From contig CAJJNI010000076.1 in NCBI GenBank assembly GCA_905193085.1, positions 1 through 10,182 of the forward strand: a stretch of 10,182 nucleotides of DNA, read 5' to 3'. The translations under genes and the position numbers were made by a program. Position 1 is the first letter of the stretch, and every line of letters begins with the position of its first letter. Positions 8,397 to 10,182 of the stretch are shown here, piece after piece. The stretch is from an uncultured Lachnospiraceae bacterium. Its GTDB lineage: Bacteria > Bacillota > Clostridia > Lachnospirales > Lachnospiraceae. Below the pieces are notes generated by a model. That model had not been told where the DNA came from and ran no database searches. It saw nothing but the letters and a program-made list of their open reading frames with translations.

Positions 8397-8753
8397 CTAA
8401 TCGATGACTCTTACGCCTTCGACAAGAATATTGATTTTTGCTATTTTCATTCCGGTAAATTTCTCCACTCTCATCCGGACATGCTGAATAAGATTTTCTG
8501 TAACTGCTGAAATATTAACACCATATGCTACAATAACATGAAAGTCAAGCTCTATTCCATCAGGAGTAATATTTACATTAATACCCTGTGTAAGACTGTC
8601 TTTTCTAAGAAGACGGACAATACCATCTTTAACATTGACCATAGCCATACCGACAATACCAAAACTCTCAATTACAACTGAACCGGCATATTTTGCAATA
8701 ACATCCGTATCAATCTTAACATTGCCCAAATCAGTTTTAAACTGGCTTTTCAT
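8397..8753 (-). CDS. Asp23/Gls24 family protein (YloU-like)
   Basis: This is a small 118-residue protein of the Asp23/Gls24 family, with the typical pattern of a short basic N-terminus, IAKYAGSVVIESFGIVGMA (19-37), a central LDFHVIVAYGVNI strand segment, and a closing INILVEGVRV strand. Family members are linked to alkaline stress and envelope homeostasis, and staphylococcal Asp23 is anchored at the membrane by a partner. No signal peptide or membrane segment is seen here, so it is probably cytoplasmic. The gene commonly sits directly before the fakA/yloV gene, as it does here with an 18-nt gap, which suggests a joint role that is not defined. ATG 8751-8753 has GGAGG 7 nt upstream. It is the first gene of the long minus-strand train. 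Confidence 0.92.
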   Translation of the reverse strand: MKSQFKTDLGNVKIDTDVIAKYAGSVVIESFGIVGMAMVNVKDGIVRLLRKDSLTQGINVNITPDGIELDFHVIVAYGVNISAVTENLIQHVRMRVEKFTGMKIAKINILVEGVRVID

Positions 8754-8830
8754 AATAATACCTCCATTCTATAATTAAGACCCTTTCTTTGGTTCTTTTA
8801 ATCATACTGGATATATACATATAACAATCC

Positions 8831-8846
8831 GTATACAATAGTATAC
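8831..8846. promoter_or_regulatory. GTATAC-AATA-GTATAC dyad upstream of the Asp23-family gene
   Basis: Two perfect GTATAC arms flank AATA, making a 16-bp inverted repeat about 78 bp before the yloU-like start. It could be an operator for a dimeric regulator or, if transcribed, a 6-bp hairpin in the leader. No known regulator is assigned. Confidence 0.35.
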
Positions 8847-8895
8847 CTTGTTTTTCACAAAAAAGAAATAGCAAATACGAAAAAATTTTTCAAAA

Positions 8896-8924
8896 AATAA
8901 AATTTTTCTCTTGCATTATGTCAA
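8896..8924 (-). promoter_or_regulatory. Candidate sigma-A promoter for the yloU-yloV-recG-mutS-mutL train
   Basis: On the minus strand a perfect TTGACA (-35, 8919-8924) is followed after 17 nt by TTTATT (-10, 8896-8901, 4 of 6 consensus). This would give a leader of about 135 nt that contains the GTATAC dyad. Weaker alternatives lie closer to the gene, for example TTGTTA-15-TATGAT. The assignment is tentative. Confidence 0.35.
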
Positions 8925-8939
8925 ATATTCTGATAGAAT
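8911..8939 (+). promoter_or_regulatory. Sigma-A promoter of rpmB with extended -10
   Basis: TTGCAT (8911-8916), a 17-nt spacer, and TAGAAT (8934-8939) preceded by TG at 8931-8932 form a strong extended -10 promoter. A- and T-tracts at about 8879-8908 resemble an UP element. Transcription should begin near 8946, leaving a leader of about 87 nt before rpmB. Confidence 0.8.
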
Positions 8940-8979
8940 GTATTCGTTGTGAGTTTGTCACATGTAAAGATAAGCACAC

Positions 8980-9010
8980 ATAGACGAAAAGCTTTGCTTT
9001 TAACATCTAT
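8980..9010 (+). promoter_or_regulatory. Hairpin in the rpmB leader, just before the ribosome site
   Basis: ATAGA (8980-8984) can pair with TCTAT (9006-9010), and AAAAGC (8987-8992) with GCTTTT (8996-9001) around a 3-nt loop; a small asymmetric internal loop separates the stems. It ends 4 nt before GAAGGAGG. It could stabilise the messenger or serve as an autoregulatory site for L28, but the stem is AT-rich and no known leader family is recognised. Confidence 0.3.
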
Positions 9011-9032
9011 ACTTGAAGGAGGTGCGGTTAAA

Positions 9033-9218
9033 ATGGCAAAATGTGCAATTTGTGAAAAAGCAGCTCACTTTGGAAACAATGTGAGTCATTCTCATAGAAG
9101 ATCAAACAAAATGTGGAAGGCTAATGTAAAGTCTGTTCGTGTTAAAGTTAACGGAGCTAATCAGAGAATGTATGTATGTACTTCATGTTTAAGATCCGGC
9201 AAAGTTGAAAGAGCTTAA
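9033..9218 (+). CDS. rpmB: 50S ribosomal protein L28, zinc-ribbon form
   Basis: L28 is a small, basic protein of the large ribosomal subunit. The 61-residue protein has the typical MAKCAICEKA start, the VSHSHRRSNKMWKAN core, and VYVC-type C-terminal cysteines. Two CxxC pairs, C4/C7 and C49/C52, form the zinc ribbon of the Zn-binding (C+) form; many bacteria also carry a cysteine-free paralogue used when zinc is scarce. ATG 9033-9035 is preceded by GAAGGAGGTG, with GGAGG 10 nt upstream. A longer reading frame from 8949 runs through the leader and the ribosome site and is not the start. It is monocistronic, with its own promoter and a terminator directly downstream, and is divergent from the yloU-like gene. 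Confidence 0.98.
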   Translation: MAKCAICEKAAHFGNNVSHSHRRSNKMWKANVKSVRVKVNGANQRMYVCTSCLRSGKVERA

Positions 9219-9227
9219 TTGGAAACT

Positions 9228-9267
9228 AAAACAGCCATTCCGGTAATTTCCGGGGTGGCTGTTTTTT
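9228..9267 (+). terminator. Intrinsic terminator of rpmB
   Basis: ACAGCCATTCCGG (9231-9243) pairs with CCGGGGTGGCTGT (9250-9262) over 13 bp, with two G-T wobbles and a TAATTT loop, followed by a run of T to 9267. It lies 12 nt after the rpmB stop. On the minus strand the two wobbles become A-C mismatches but four T follow, so it may also stop transcripts of the small gene on its right. Confidence 0.9.
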
Positions 9268-9313
9268 GTATGTTGAAATTATACTTGCAGACCCGTCAAC
9301 CCGTTAGTTTCAT
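9268..9313. other. Short spacer between rpmB terminator and the small gene
   Basis: No gene fits. A weak GTTAG/CTAAC pairing (9303-9318) overlaps the stop of the small gene, without a T-run, so it is not a terminator. Confidence 0.5.
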
Positions 9314-9451
9314 CTAACAACAGAACAGATTATAGCCAAGCAGAATAAGTATTATTATAACGAGCACATGGATTATGATGCTTTCAATAAATAATGCAAT
9401 TATAAGTCCAATTGCTATCCAGAAAGAAATAAAGCCGCACATTCTTTTCAT
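9314..9451 (-). CDS. Small hydrophobic membrane protein, 45 residues
   Basis: An open frame starts MKRMCGFISFWIAIGLIIAL and ends LGYNLFCC. It is positively charged at the N-terminus, then mostly hydrophobic: two short segments (about 7-22 and 25-39) are split by a single E23 with S24, so it is probably a one-pass or hairpin membrane protein. Cysteines lie at 5, 44 and 45. From memory, similar small proteins with a CGF...FW start and a GYN-L-F-C end occur in clostridia without a known role; this was not searched. The ribosome site is weak (GTGGG 5 nt before ATG 9449-9451), and a TATAAT box lies 32 nt upstream. It follows gerW by 122 nt on the same strand, so a link to sporulation is possible but unproven. 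It is too short for most gene callers. Confidence 0.7.
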   Translation of the reverse strand: MKRMCGFISFWIAIGLIIALFIESIIIHVLVIIILILLGYNLFCC

Positions 9452-9482
9452 TTAAGCCCACACCCATAAATACTCTTACTAT

Positions 9483-9488
9483 ATTATA
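9483..9488 (-). promoter_or_regulatory. Candidate -10 box for the small membrane protein gene
   Basis: TATAAT reads on the minus strand 31-36 nt before the ATG, within CATATAATATA. No good TTGACA is found 16-18 nt upstream. CATATAAT also differs by one base from the CATACAnT -10 of sigma-E, though no matching -35 is seen. Weak evidence. Confidence 0.3.
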
Positions 9489-9573
9489 TGAGCAAAATGA
9501 AAATAAAGCACAGCTTTTATCCTTTGTTTAAACATCATAATTGGGGACTTTTGACACCGGCATCATATTTATG

Positions 9574-9978
9574 TTATTCTTCTGATTTTTCATCTTCCTG
9601 TATATCAGAAAAATCAATTTCATCGTCTTTATCTTTGCTGAATCTGTTTACAAGATCCGGCACCATATCAAGAATCTTTGTGATTCCGTCCTGATTTTTA
9701 ATATTTACAAGCTTTGTATTTCCGTTCTGGATTACAAGAACGGCACTCGGTGTTATTTTTCCACCCATACCGCCTCCGGCATTATCTTTATAAGTTGTCT
9801 GATTTGTCTTTCCTGTAGAAAATGCACCGGCACCAACGCCAAATGTGGCCTCAATTAAAGGAAGTATAATTGTATCACCTATATGAACTGCATCTCCTAC
9901 TACAGTTTTAGTAGAAATAAAACTGTCCATTCCTTTAAACAGAGATTGTACTGTATCGTTAAAACTATTATTTGCCAT
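9574..9978 (-). CDS. GerW family sporulation protein (YtfJ-like)
   Basis: The 134-residue protein matches the GerW/YtfJ family: an N-terminal helix (NDTVQSLFKGMDSFISTKTV), the conserved VVGDAVHIGDTIILPLIEATFGVGAGA region (about 26-52), a Gly-rich stretch GGGMGGKITPSAVLVI (68-83), and an acidic C-terminal tail rich in D and E. In Bacillus, ytfJ (gerW) is expressed in the forespore and is needed for normal germination responses; no catalytic residues are known. No signal peptide or membrane segment is seen. ATG 9976-9978 has AAGGAGG 7 nt upstream, lying inside the DUF2953 gene, whose last codons overlap it by 11 nt. That pairing is the usual one for this family (YtfI-YtfJ) and supports the identity. 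It indicates a spore-forming lineage. Confidence 0.93.
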   Translation of the reverse strand: MANNSFNDTVQSLFKGMDSFISTKTVVGDAVHIGDTIILPLIEATFGVGAGAFSTGKTNQTTYKDNAGGGMGGKITPSAVLVIQNGNTKLVNIKNQDGITKILDMVPDLVNRFSKDKDDEIDFSDIQEDEKSEE

Positions 9979-10182
9979 TGTATTTCCTCCTTAAATATGC
10001 AACATCTTTATTAAATAAATAATACCATATAAGTTTTGCTATATGGCACAATCTTATTTTTCCTTTTAAAACAGCAACACCTTCTGCATAAACCTCTTCT
10101 GCTTCAAAATCAGGTCTTGCAACAATAAACTGACCGCTCATTCCATTAAAAGCACAGACTGCACCAAGAATCTTACCGGTTA
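9968..10182 (-). CDS. DUF2953 (YtfI-like) protein, C-terminal part only
   Basis: A frame open from the right edge encodes the last 70 residues of a protein and ends at TAA 9968-9970. The visible part has TGKILGAVCAFNG, then PDFEAEEVYAEGVAVLKGKI, and ends in a basic tail LRRKYNGK. This matches the C-terminal half of DUF2953 proteins, which contain the PDFEE...EG-V-LKG-IR pattern and occur directly before gerW. Their function is not known; they usually have an N-terminal membrane segment, which lies outside the window. The stop overlaps the start of gerW by 11 nt in another frame, so translation of the two is probably coupled. The start and most of the gene are missing because of the window edge, not because of damage. 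Confidence 0.8.
   Translation of the reverse strand, partial: TGKILGAVCAFNGMSGQFIVARPDFEAEEVYAEGVAVLKGKIRLCHIAKLIWYYLFNKDVAYLRRKYNGK

Noticed and set aside
8879..8908. A- and T-tracts as an origin or DnaA-box region
   Set aside because: No DnaA boxes are seen; the tracts fit an UP element of the rpmB promoter.
8949..9032. Longer N-terminal form of L28 starting at 8949
   Set aside because: The extra codons run through the leader hairpin and the GAAGGAGG site; L28 proteins start at MAKCAIC, and ATG 9033 has correct spacing.
9503..9520. Hairpin ATAAAAGC-TGT-GCTTTAT after gerW as a terminator
   Set aside because: The stem is AT-rich with a bulge and is followed by only three to four T, so it is too weak to call.
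9488..9694. Plus-strand frame of 68 residues
   Set aside because: It overlaps gerW antisense, has no ribosome site and resembles no protein I know.

Overview
The window looks like a chromosomal segment of a low-GC, Gram-positive, spore-forming Clostridia, most likely a Lachnospiraceae-type organism. The signs are AT-rich DNA, strong AGGAGG ribosome sites, a MutL of the endonuclease type, a zinc-ribbon L28, an Asp23/FakA-like pair (YloU/YloV) and a GerW (YtfJ) sporulation gene next to a DUF2953 gene. The family is inferred from gene order and protein type, not from a search.

Layout. Positions 8753 down to 48 form one long minus-strand gene train, read right to left: asp23-like yloU (8397-8753), fakA-like yloV (6705-8378), recG (4687-6705), mutS (2018-4660) and mutL (48-2012). 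Gaps are 18 nt, a 1-nt overlap, 26 nt and 5 nt, so the genes are probably co-transcribed and partly translationally coupled. From a shared regulatory gap (8754-9032), rpmB (ribosomal protein L28) runs the other way with an extended -10 promoter and ends at a good intrinsic terminator. Further right, on the minus strand, come a 45-residue membrane protein (9314-9451), gerW (9574-9978) and the 3' end of a DUF2953 gene that overlaps gerW by 11 nt and runs off the window.

Function. The long train joins a predicted fatty-acid kinase subunit and its small Asp23-type partner to branch-migration helicase RecG and the mismatch repair pair MutS/MutL. The right end is sporulation related (GerW/DUF2953).

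Most of the window is ordinary housekeeping DNA. The point most worth checking is at the left edge. MutL stops just before the place where the conserved CPHGRP metal-binding motif and the last C-terminal residues should be, and none of the three downstream frames restores it. The 47-51 bases beyond the stop are less AT-rich and are open in two plus-strand frames. This looks like a junction with other DNA (inserted element, rearrangement or assembly join) cutting mutL. Other points are an unannotated small membrane protein, overlapping divergent promoters, a GTATAC dyad, and an in-frame 45-bp duplication in the MutL linker. I found no CRISPR array, tRNA, rRNA or clearly novel system.
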